From Verrucomicrobiia bacterium (GTDB lineage: Bacteria > Verrucomicrobiota > Verrucomicrobiia > Limisphaerales > CAIMTB01): 64,000 bases of DNA. The stretch covers positions 186,001-250,000 of the forward strand of contig JAHCBA010000003.1 in assembly GCA_019634625.1 (NCBI GenBank), read 5' to 3'. Positions 36,069 to 43,288 of this stretch are shown in pieces; the first letter of the stretch is position 1; every line of letters starts with the position of its first letter. The notes under the pieces are model-generated. The model saw only the letters and a program-made list of their open reading frames with translations, made no database searches and had not been told where the DNA came from. Both the position numbers and the translations under genes were made by a program.

Positions 36069-37511
36069 TCAGGGAGCGTAGCCAAGAAGGCGGCGTTCCT
36101 TGATGAGTTCGGCGACCTGGGGGGGGAGGAGATCCTCCCAGCCGGGGTGGTTGGCGCGGAGGCGGGCGAGGACGTCGCGGGAGAAGACGGGGAGGCATTC
36201 GGGACGGAATTCGCGGAGGCTCTGGATGAAATGGTTTTCGAGGAGATAGGCGTAGAGATGGCGGAGGTGGGGTTCGACGCGGAGATTGCCGGCGGTGATG
36301 ACGGAGCGGGTGGCGGGGTCCTGGAAGGGATAGACGTAGAGTTTGAGTTCGTTTTTGAAGAGGCGGCCGAAGGATTCGAGGATGCCGCCTTCGAGGTCCT
36401 GGTAGTATTTCTCGTCGAAGATTTCGCGGAGGCTGGGGAGGCCCATGACGATGCCGATGCGGCGTTTGGTGTAGCGGAAGAGATAGGAGGCGAGGCGATG
36501 AAATTCGCCGTAGTTGGAGATGAGGACGGTTTTGCCGAGGGTGCCGAGGAGATCGACGCGGTCGAGGAAGTCGCGGGGATGGATGGTGCCGTCGTCGATG
36601 AGGTTGTGGAGGGTCATCTCCATGAGGACGAGGAGGTCGGTGCCATCGACGCCGGGTTCCTGGACGAACTGGGCCTGGGCGCAGCGCAGCATGTCGAGGG
36701 TGGCGAGGGTGGGGGGGCGGAAGGAGCCGCGTTCGACGAGGATGTTCTTTTTGTAGAGGACTTCGGAGGCCTGCACGACGTCGCCGGCGGCGGTGAACAT
36801 GGCGGCGTGGGTGAGGCCGAGCTGGACGAGCTTGAGGCTGACGAGGCGGTTGTCGAAGCCGGGGAAGGCCGGGCCGGCGAACTTGGCCATGTCCACTTCG
36901 ACCCGCTGGTGGCCGAGATCGTCGGCGAGGGAGCGGAGGAAGGATTCGAGGTCGTGATGGAGGTTGAGGGCGGCGTAGATGAGGTTGACGCCGATGCTGC
37001 CGAGGGCTTCCTGCTGGGGAAGGTTTTCGCGGTCGAGGAGGCGGATGTGGACGATGACGTCGGAGGGGTCGCTGCCGGGGGCATGCTGGAAGCGGACACC
37101 GAGCCAGCCGTGGCATTCGTCGCGGTGCCGGTAGCTTTGGGCGGCGACGGTGTCGGCGAAGACGAAGAAGCGGGTGGAATCGCCGCGTTTGTGGCGGAGC
37201 CGTTCCACGAGGAGGGCGTACTCGTGGTCGAGCATCTGCTGGAGGCGGGAGCGGGAGACGTAGCGGTCGGTGGGGCCGTAGATGGCATCGCTGACCGTCA
37301 TGTCGTAGGCGGAGATGCTTTTGGCGATGGTGCCGGAGGCGCCGCCGACGCGGAAGAACCAGCGGGCGACCTCCTGGCCGGCGCCGATTTCCGCGAAGGC
37401 GCCGTACTTGGTGGGGTCGAGATTGATCTGGAGGGCCTTCTGGTGGGCGCCGAGGGCCTCACCGGAGCCGGGTTCGGACAGGCAGACGATCGAGTCGAGC
37501 AGCTTCTCCAC
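36069..37511 (-). CDS. Conserved cytosolic protein of unknown function
   Basis: A 480-residue protein from the GTG at 37511 (reading MEKLLDSIVCLSEPGSG). No in-frame ATG precedes the conserved part without running through the upstream gene. Distinct blocks are GAFAEIGAGQEVARWFFRVGGASGTIAKSISAYDM (about 40-75, in two pieces), RYVSRSRLQQMLDHEY, FFVFADTVAAQSY, DECHGWLGVRFQ and GMLPSLREIFDEKYY-like text near 350. From memory, a family with this pattern is widespread in Bacteroidota and related phyla and is often mislabelled (for example TonB-dependent receptor) although it has no membrane features. No experimentally known role comes to mind. It follows the sugar ABC importer operon by 73 bp in the same direction. 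Confidence 0.75.
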   Translation of the reverse strand: MEKLLDSIVCLSEPGSGEALGAHQKALQINLDPTKYGAFAEIGAGQEVARWFFRVGGASGTIAKSISAYDMTVSDAIYGPTDRYVSRSRLQQMLDHEYALLVERLRHKRGDSTRFFVFADTVAAQSYRHRDECHGWLGVRFQHAPGSDPSDVIVHIRLLDRENLPQQEALGSIGVNLIYAALNLHHDLESFLRSLADDLGHQRVEVDMAKFAGPAFPGFDNRLVSLKLVQLGLTHAAMFTAAGDVVQASEVLYKKNILVERGSFRPPTLATLDMLRCAQAQFVQEPGVDGTDLLVLMEMTLHNLIDDGTIHPRDFLDRVDLLGTLGKTVLISNYGEFHRLASYLFRYTKRRIGIVMGLPSLREIFDEKYYQDLEGGILESFGRLFKNELKLYVYPFQDPATRSVITAGNLRVEPHLRHLYAYLLENHFIQSLREFRPECLPVFSRDVLARLRANHPGWEDLLPPQVAELIKERRLLGYAP

Positions 37512-37584
37512 GGCGCGGATTATCCGGCCGGGATGCGGGGGTGGGAAAGGTGAAACGGGGGGGGGATCGGGCGGAAGAGGCGGA

Positions 37585-38595
37585 TCAGAAATCGAATTGA
37601 TCGATGTTATCGCGGTGGAAGATGAAGGGGGTGCCGAGGAGGATCTGGTCGCCGGCGACGGTGAATTCTCCGAGGTTGCCGGCCTGGAAGGAGGAGGCGC
37701 CGGGCTGGAGGGTGCCGCGGGCGAGGGCGACGGCGGCATGGACGGTGAGGTAGCCGAGGTCCTGGGTTTTCCAGAGGATGACGGCGTCGGTGACGCCTTC
37801 CTTGACGTAGCGGCGGTTTTCGCTGGGGAGGCCGAGGCCGATGACCTTGACGCGTCCGGCCTTGCCGGCCTGTTTGACGGCCTCGGCGGCGCCGGGGACG
37901 GCGGGGGAGCAGATGGCCATGATGAGGTTGAGGTTGGGGTAGGCGGAGAGGAGGGTGGTGGCCTCGGCCTGGGCCTTGTCCTTGAGGTCGTCGCAGGGAC
38001 GGAGGGCGACCATTTTGAGATCGGGATAGCGGTCGGCGCGGCGGGCCTCGATGTGTTTCTGCCACTCGTTCATGTTGGCGGCGGTGAGGGAGGCGGTGAT
38101 GATGGCGAATTCGCCGGAAGGACCGATCAGGCGGGCGGCTTCGTCCATGAGGGTGTGGGCGATGCCTTCGGGGGTGGCCTGGTTGACGAAGAAGGAGCGG
38201 GCGTCGGGCTGGGCGTCGGAGTCGTAGGTGACGACGTGGATGCCGCGGGCGCGGGCTTTGCGGAGGGCGGTGGAGATGCCGTCGCGGTTTTCGCAGGCGG
38301 CGGCGATGACATCGACGCCGAGCGTGATCCAGTTTTCGATGATTTCGTTTTGTTTGGCGGGGTCGGGATTGACGGGGCCATCGAAGATGAGTTCGACCCC
38401 GAGTTCGCGGGCGGCGCGTTCGGCGCCCTGGCGGCAGGAGACGAAGTAGGCATTGCCCTTGGATTTGGGCATGAGGGCGACGGTGAGGCGGGGTTGTCCG
38501 GAGGAGGTGGCCGGGGTGTCGGAGGGGCCGCAGCCGGCGGTCAGCCAGGCGAGGAACGGGAGGGTGAGAAGGAAGGGCAGGAGTCGGGAGCTCAT
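37585..38595 (-). CDS. Sugar ABC transporter substrate-binding lipoprotein
   Basis: A 336-residue periplasmic binding protein of the ribose/rhamnose/AI-2 type. The N-terminus is a lipoprotein signal with lipobox TAGC (Cys22). The type I fold is seen in LTVALMPKSKGNAYFVSCRQGAERAARELG, DPAKQNEIIENWITLGVDVIAAACENRDG, VVTYDSDAQPDARSFFVNQ and VIGLGLPSENRRYVKEG. The MPKSKGN start and the DSDA hinge resemble LsrB/RhaS-type proteins more than RbsB. Its ATG overlaps the upstream permease stop by four bases. It is the last of four tightly coupled importer genes. Confidence 0.9.
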   Translation of the reverse strand: MSSRLLPFLLTLPFLAWLTAGCGPSDTPATSSGQPRLTVALMPKSKGNAYFVSCRQGAERAARELGVELIFDGPVNPDPAKQNEIIENWITLGVDVIAAACENRDGISTALRKARARGIHVVTYDSDAQPDARSFFVNQATPEGIAHTLMDEAARLIGPSGEFAIITASLTAANMNEWQKHIEARRADRYPDLKMVALRPCDDLKDKAQAEATTLLSAYPNLNLIMAICSPAVPGAAEAVKQAGKAGRVKVIGLGLPSENRRYVKEGVTDAVILWKTQDLGYLTVHAAVALARGTLQPGASSFQAGNLGEFTVAGDQILLGTPFIFHRDNIDQFDF

Positions 38596-39614
38596 GACGG
38601 GGAACTGGAGGGAGCTTGGGCGGAGGGCGGGCGCCGGCGCAAGGCCGGGATGCGACGGAGGGCCGGGAGGCCGAGGGCGAGGAGGAGGAGGAGTCCGGTG
38701 CAGAGGCCGGCGAGTTCGCTGGCATGGCTCATGGTGGCGGGGAGGCGGGAGAGGCCGTTGCCGAGGACGGCGATGGCGGCGACGCCGAGGAGGGTGCCGG
38801 GGACGGAGCCGGTTCCGCCGAAGATGCTGGTGCCGCCGAGGACGACGGCGGTGATGGCGGCGAGTTCGTAGCCGGTGCCGGCGTCGGCCTTGGCGGTGCC
38901 GAGGCGGGCGGTGTAGGTGATGGCGGCGAGGGCGGCGACCGCGCCGGCGAGGGTATAGGCGAGGACGAGGTGACGTCGGACGGGGAGGCCGGCGCAGCGG
39001 GCGCCTTCGGGGGCGAAGCCGATGGCGCGGAAGGACCGGCCGAGGGTGGTCTGGTGGACGAGGAGGGTGATGGCGACGGCGACGGCGAGGAAGATCCAGG
39101 CCTGGACGGGAACGCCGGCGATGCGGCCGGTGCCGAGGAAGAGAAACGATTCCGGGAAGTTGGTGAAGGCGTCGGTGCCGCGGGTGAGGGCTTCGGCGAG
39201 ACCGCGGAAGAGGGAGAAGGTGCCGAGGGTGACGATGAGGGGCGGGAGTCGGAGGGCGGTGATGAGGGTGGCATTGAAGGCGCCGGCGAGGGCGCCGAAG
39301 CCGATGGTGCAGACGGCGGCGACGGGCCAGTCGAGCCCGGCATCGCGCCAGAGTTTGCCGAAGATGACGGCGGAGAGGCCGAGGAGGGAGCCGAGGGAGA
39401 GGTCGATGCCGCCGGTGAGGATGATGGGCATGACCACGAGGGCGAGGAGTCCGATTTCGACCGAATGGCGGACGATGTTGGCGGTGTTGTCGGGGGTGGC
39501 GAAGTTGCGGCCGAAGGAGGAGAAGAAGAGCACTTCGAGGAGGAGCACGCCGAGCAGGATGGCTTCATGGGAGCCCAGGAGGCGGAGGCCGGGGAGGCGG
39601 ATGCGGGGGGCCAT
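38592..39614 (-). CDS. Sugar ABC transporter permease (second)
   Basis: A 340-residue inner-membrane protein of the RbsC/LsrD family with 8-10 hydrophobic segments. The family signature near residues 66-80 (LTGGIDLSLGSLLGLSAV) and the cytoplasmic loop AIGFAPEGARCAGLPV (about 197-212), which contacts the ATPase, are present, as is the TAVVLGGTSIFGG block (about 255-268). It starts 2 bp after the first permease stop and its stop overlaps the binding-protein start (ATGA). Two different permease genes in one operon is the pattern of rhamnose and AI-2 importers. Confidence 0.93.
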   Translation of the reverse strand: MAPRIRLPGLRLLGSHEAILLGVLLLEVLFFSSFGRNFATPDNTANIVRHSVEIGLLALVVMPIILTGGIDLSLGSLLGLSAVIFGKLWRDAGLDWPVAAVCTIGFGALAGAFNATLITALRLPPLIVTLGTFSLFRGLAEALTRGTDAFTNFPESFLFLGTGRIAGVPVQAWIFLAVAVAITLLVHQTTLGRSFRAIGFAPEGARCAGLPVRRHLVLAYTLAGAVAALAAITYTARLGTAKADAGTGYELAAITAVVLGGTSIFGGTGSVPGTLLGVAAIAVLGNGLSRLPATMSHASELAGLCTGLLLLLALGLPALRRIPALRRRPPSAQAPSSSPS

Positions 39615-39616
39615 GG

Positions 39617-40549
39617 TCAGGGGCGGGAACGGCGTTGGCGGAGTCCGTCGGCGGCGACGGCGAGGAGAATGATGGCGCCCTGGCTGGCGCGGTCCCAGTG
39701 GGGTTTGACCCCGAGGTAGGTGAGGGCGGGGGTGACGCAGGTGAGGAGGAGGAGGCCGGCGAGGACGCCCCAGAGGTTCCCGCGTCCGCCGGTGACGGCG
39801 ACGCCGCCGACGACGGCGGCGGCGATGGCTTCGAGTTCGAGTCCGCGTCCGGCGGCGGGATCGACCTGGGGGGACTGGACGGCGTGGAGGACGGCGGCGA
39901 GGCCGGTGAGGGTGCCGAGGAGGACGAAGGTGGTGAAGGTGACGAGGCGCGGGCGGAGCCCTGCGAGGCGGGCGGCTTCGGCATCGGAGCCGACGGCATA
40001 GAGGTGGCGCCCGGCGGCGAGGTGACGGAGGGCGAGGGCGAGGGCGACGAGGACGGCGAGGGCGAGGGTGCCGATGAGGATCTGGCCGTGGACCATGGGG
40101 AGGCCGAACCACTGGGCGCCGTCGGGGAGATTGATGAAGACGCCCTGGCGGCCGAGGCGAAGGGCTTCGCGGAGGGTGACCATCATGGCGAGGGTGACCA
40201 CGATCGAGGGAAGGCCGAGGGCGGCGACGAGGAGGCCGTTGAGAGCGCCGCCGAGGGCACCGACGGCGAGGGCGGCGAGGATAGCGAAGGGGAGGGGCGA
40301 GCCGGCGGCGGCGGCGAGGGCGGCGACGGTGCCGCAGACGGCGAAGAGGGAGCCGACGGAGATGTCGATCTGGCGGGTGATGAGGACGAGGGCGACCCCG
40401 CAGGCGATGAGGAGGCGTGGGGCGGCGGCGGCGAGGCGGGAGAGGAGGGGCTGGGGTTCGAAGAAGTTCGGGGCCCAGATGGCGAGGGCGCTCAGGAGGG
40501 CGAGGAGCGCGGCGGCGACGGAGAGTTCGCGGAAGTGACGCTGGATCAC
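39617..40549 (-). CDS. Sugar ABC transporter permease (first)
   Basis: A 310-residue inner-membrane permease of the RbsC/LsrC family. It has ITRQIDISVGSLFAVCG (about 58-74), AVGSDAEAARLAGLRP (coupling loop) and AAAVVGGVAVTGGRGNLWG. Multiple hydrophobic helices cover most of the length. Its ATG overlaps the ATPase stop by four bases (ATGA at 40546-40549). It would pair with the second permease to form a heterodimeric channel. Confidence 0.93.
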   Translation of the reverse strand: MIQRHFRELSVAAALLALLSALAIWAPNFFEPQPLLSRLAAAAPRLLIACGVALVLITRQIDISVGSLFAVCGTVAALAAAAGSPLPFAILAALAVGALGGALNGLLVAALGLPSIVVTLAMMVTLREALRLGRQGVFINLPDGAQWFGLPMVHGQILIGTLALAVLVALALALRHLAAGRHLYAVGSDAEAARLAGLRPRLVTFTTFVLLGTLTGLAAVLHAVQSPQVDPAAGRGLELEAIAAAVVGGVAVTGGRGNLWGVLAGLLLLTCVTPALTYLGVKPHWDRASQGAIILLAVAADGLRQRRSRP

Positions 40550-42084
40550 GGGTTGCCTCCGGTCTGGCCGAGCGCGGCCGCCATGACGTCGTGGGCGGAG
40601 GATTGCGCGGGGAGGTTGGCGACGAGGCGGCCGGCGCGCATGACGGCGATGCGGTCGCTCATGCCGAGGATTTCGGGGAGATCGCTGGAGATCATGAGGA
40701 CGGCGAGACCGTCACGGGCGAGCTGGCGGATGAGGCGGTGGATTTCGGACTTGGCTCCGACGTCCACGCCCTGGGTGGGTTCGTCGAGGATGAGGATTTT
40801 CGGGCGGGTGGCGAGCCAGCGTCCGAGGGCGACCTTCTGCTGGTTGCCGCCGCTGAGGGTGGCGACCGGGGCATCGGGACCGGAGGTGCGGATGGCGAGA
40901 TGGCGGATGGACTCGAGGGCGAGGTGACGTTCGGCGGTGCGACGGATCCAGGTGCCGGGGAAGATGCGGGGATGGATGGCGAGGGTGAGGTTGTGGGCGA
41001 CGGGGAGGTCGAGGATGACTCCGTGGCGGCGGCGGTCTTCGGGGACGCAGGCGATGCCGTGGGCCACGGCATCGATGGGGGAACGAAGGCGGACGGGCTG
41101 ACCCTGGAGGAGGATCCGACCGGACCCGACCGGGGTGAGGCCGAAGAGGGTGCGGGCGAGTTCGGTGCGGCCGGCGCCGATGAGGCCGGCGAGGCCGAGG
41201 ATTTCGCCGGCGCGGAGATCGAGGTCGATGTCGTGGAGGCCGGCGGCGGGGCAGGAGACCTTGCGGAGGCTGAGCACGACGTCACCGGGGACGCCTTCCG
41301 GCGGGGGGAAGAGGTGGGACCATTCGCGTCCGACCATGAGGCCGATCAGTTCGGATTCGGATACGGGCGGGGTTTCGGGGGCGGGGGCGGGGAGGTCGGG
41401 TCGCGGGATGGGGCGGGTGCCGACCGAGCGGCCATCGCGGAGGACGGTGACGCGGTTGGCGAGGGCGAAGATTTCCTCGAGGCGATGGGAGATATAGACG
41501 ATGCCGACGCCGTCGGAGCGGAGTTGGCGGACGATGGCGAAGAGGCGGTCCTGTTCACGGCGGGTGAGGCAGGCGCTGGGTTCGTCCATGATGACGATAC
41601 GGGCATTGGAGCCGACGACGCAGGCCATCTCGACGAGCTGCTGTTCGGGCATGGAGAGGGTGCGGACCTCGGCCTCCGGGGGGATGTGGGCCCCGATGCG
41701 GTCGAGGAGGGCCCGGGCGCGGTGACGGTGAGCGGACCAGCGGACGCGGTGGAAGGGGCGGACGGGTTCGAGGCGGAGGGCGATGTTTTCGGCGACGGTG
41801 AGGTCGGCGAAGAGGGCGGGTTGCTGATAGATGCAGGCGATGCCGAGGCGGTGGGCGGCGGCGGGGGAGAGGTGGCGGACGGCGTGGCCCAGGACGGTGA
41901 GGGAGCCCTGGTCCGGGGCGTGGGCACCGGTGACGATTTTGATGAGGGTGGACTTGCCCGCGCCATTTTCGCCGAGGAGGGCATGGACTTCGCCGGGCAG
42001 GAGATCGAAGGAGACGCCCTGGAGGGCGCGGACGGCGCCGAAGGACTTGGTGATGGCGTCGAGTTGGAGGATGGGTGCGCTCAC
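40546..42084 (-). CDS. Sugar ABC transporter ATPase, two NBDs (RbsA/LsrA type)
   Basis: A 512-residue fused double ATPase from the GTG at 42084 (reading MSAPILQLDAITKSFGAV). The first domain has GENGAGKST, a modified signature LSMPEQQ and VIMDEPSACL. The second has the usual degenerate P-loop GLIGAGRTELA, a standard LSGGNQQKVALGRW signature and LILDEPTQGVDVG. This asymmetry is normal for the monosaccharide ABC subfamily. It is the first gene of the operon ATPase-permease-permease-binding protein. Open frame continues upstream of the GTG but is not conserved. It is divergent from the YqjD-like operon. Confidence 0.94.
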   Translation of the reverse strand: MSAPILQLDAITKSFGAVRALQGVSFDLLPGEVHALLGENGAGKSTLIKIVTGAHAPDQGSLTVLGHAVRHLSPAAAHRLGIACIYQQPALFADLTVAENIALRLEPVRPFHRVRWSAHRHRARALLDRIGAHIPPEAEVRTLSMPEQQLVEMACVVGSNARIVIMDEPSACLTRREQDRLFAIVRQLRSDGVGIVYISHRLEEIFALANRVTVLRDGRSVGTRPIPRPDLPAPAPETPPVSESELIGLMVGREWSHLFPPPEGVPGDVVLSLRKVSCPAAGLHDIDLDLRAGEILGLAGLIGAGRTELARTLFGLTPVGSGRILLQGQPVRLRSPIDAVAHGIACVPEDRRRHGVILDLPVAHNLTLAIHPRIFPGTWIRRTAERHLALESIRHLAIRTSGPDAPVATLSGGNQQKVALGRWLATRPKILILDEPTQGVDVGAKSEIHRLIRQLARDGLAVLMISSDLPEILGMSDRIAVMRAGRLVANLPAQSSAHDVMAAALGQTGGNP

Positions 42085-42153
42085 GTCGGGCGGGCGGCGG
42101 GGGGAGTAAAGCGGGGGCGGGGCGGAAGTGGCCAGTCCTTTGACCGAGGTCGA

Positions 42154-42181
42154 TTGACAGGGTTGGGGCAGGCTCGATAGT
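42154..42181 (+). promoter_or_regulatory. Sigma70-type promoter for the YqjD/YqjE-like operon
   Basis: A perfect -35 hexamer TTGACA (42154-42159), a 16-bp spacer and a -10-like GATAGT (42176-42181, 4 of 6 matches) lie 60 bp upstream of the first gene. A purine-rich stretch (gagagaggagagga) before the ATG can serve as ribosome-binding site. Confidence 0.55.
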
Positions 42182-42241
42182 CGGGGACAGGGACTTGCGG
42201 TGAGCCCGACAATCGCACATGAGAGAGGAGAGGATAGAACC

Positions 42242-42550
42242 ATGACACCATCATCACTTACCCGGGAAGCGGCGGAGCGTCTGTTGGAGGATCTCCGGAC
42301 GGTCATACGAGACGGACAGGAAGTGTTGCGGGCGGGGGCCGACGATTTGAACGAGAAGGGGAAGGAAGCCCGGGCCCGGCTGGAGGATGCCTTGCGGCGG
42401 GCGAAATCGACCTGCGAACAGTTCGAGGGTCGGGCGGGAGACGCGGCGCGGGAGGTGGAGAGCGCGATCCGGGAGCATCCGTTGACCAGCGTTGGGGCGG
42501 CGTTTGGGGTGGGGGTGCTGCTGGGGGTGCTGTTGAACAACCGGCGGTGA
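42242..42550 (+). CDS. DUF883/YqjD-ElaB-like membrane-anchored protein
   Basis: A 102-residue protein. A charged helical region (residues 5-75, e.g. AAERLLEDLRTVIRDGQEVL) is followed by the C-terminal anchor IREHPLTSVGAAFGVGVLLGVLL ending NNRR, the standard tail of YqjD/ElaB proteins. In E. coli these tail-anchored proteins bind ribosomes at the membrane in stationary phase. The ATG at 42242 has a good ribosome-binding site. Its stop overlaps the next start by four bases. Confidence 0.9.
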   Translation: MTPSSLTREAAERLLEDLRTVIRDGQEVLRAGADDLNEKGKEARARLEDALRRAKSTCEQFEGRAGDAAREVESAIREHPLTSVGAAFGVGVLLGVLLNNRR

Positions 42551-42942
42551 ATCCCCGGCCTGCAGGTTCAGCCGGCGGACCGGAAGACGGTACGTGGCGG
42601 CTCATCGCGAAGCGGGTGGCGCAACTGGTCGCCACCCGCCTGGAGCTTTTGGGATTTGAGTTGGCGGAGGAACGGAGGGCGGCGACGGAGTTGATTGTGC
42701 TGCTGTCGGTGGGGGCGGTTTTCGGGGCGCTGGCGGTGGTGATCCTGACGGTGGGACTGGTGCTGGCATTACCGCCGGAATGGCGGCCCTGGGGGGCGCT
42801 GGCGACGGGAGTGGGTTATGGGGGCGTGGCGGGATGGGCCTTTCTCAGGGTGCGCCGCCTGTTGCGGGGGCGATCGGCGCCCTTTGCGGCGACGGTGTCG
42901 GAACTGAAGCGGGACAAGGAATGGCTGGAGGGGTTGAAGTGA
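42547..42942 (+). CDS. Phage-holin-like/YqjE family membrane protein
   Basis: A 131-residue protein with GTG start (GTGA overlap with the previous stop). A helical start with VAQLVATRLELLGFELAEERR (about 24-45) is followed by two TM helices (about 48-75 and 85-102) and a basic C-terminus, matching the YqjE/holin superfamily 6 pattern. Despite the name there is no phage context; the E. coli homologue is co-transcribed with yqjD. Confidence 0.88.
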   Translation: MNPRPAGSAGGPEDGTWRLIAKRVAQLVATRLELLGFELAEERRAATELIVLLSVGAVFGALAVVILTVGLVLALPPEWRPWGALATGVGYGGVAGWAFLRVRRLLRGRSAPFAATVSELKRDKEWLEGLK

Positions 42943-43250
42943 GACCGCGGGAACTGGAGATGAACCTGCTGAGGGCGCGCTGCGAACTCGACCGGCGCGA
43001 GTTGGGGGCGGAGGTGGGGCGATGCCGCGAGCGTTGGCACGGGCGCGTCGAGGGGGTGCGACGGGCGGTGCCGTGGATGGTGCTGGCGGCGCCGCTGGTC
43101 GGGGTGGCGCTTGTGAGGGCGCTGCGGGGGCGTCGCGGGTGGGTGGCGGCGCTGGCGGTGGCGAAGGTGGCGATGCAGTTCCGGGGGTTGCTTCCGTTGG
43201 CGAGCGGGTGGCTGCGACCGCGCGGGCGAGGGGAGGGGGCGGGGCGGTAG
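42939..43250 (+). CDS. YqjK-like small protein
   Basis: A 103-residue basic protein with GTG start overlapping the previous stop (GTGA). The first 45 residues are Arg/Glu-rich helix (ARCELDRRELGAEVGRCRERW), then a hydrophobic stretch (about 47-62) and a second weaker one. Sequence similarity to YqjK is low; the call leans on position as third gene after YqjD- and YqjE-like genes, the same order as in E. coli. Confidence 0.65.
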   Translation: MRPRELEMNLLRARCELDRRELGAEVGRCRERWHGRVEGVRRAVPWMVLAAPLVGVALVRALRGRRGWVAALAVAKVAMQFRGLLPLASGWLRPRGRGEGAGR

Positions 43251-43288
43251 GGTTCTTGAAAGTGGGGCTTGGGTTTGGGCAGGGGCGG

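Noticed and set aside
42547-42942. Prophage holin
   Set aside because: The holin-superfamily name reflects YqjE similarity; neighbours are YqjD- and YqjK-like, with no phage genes.
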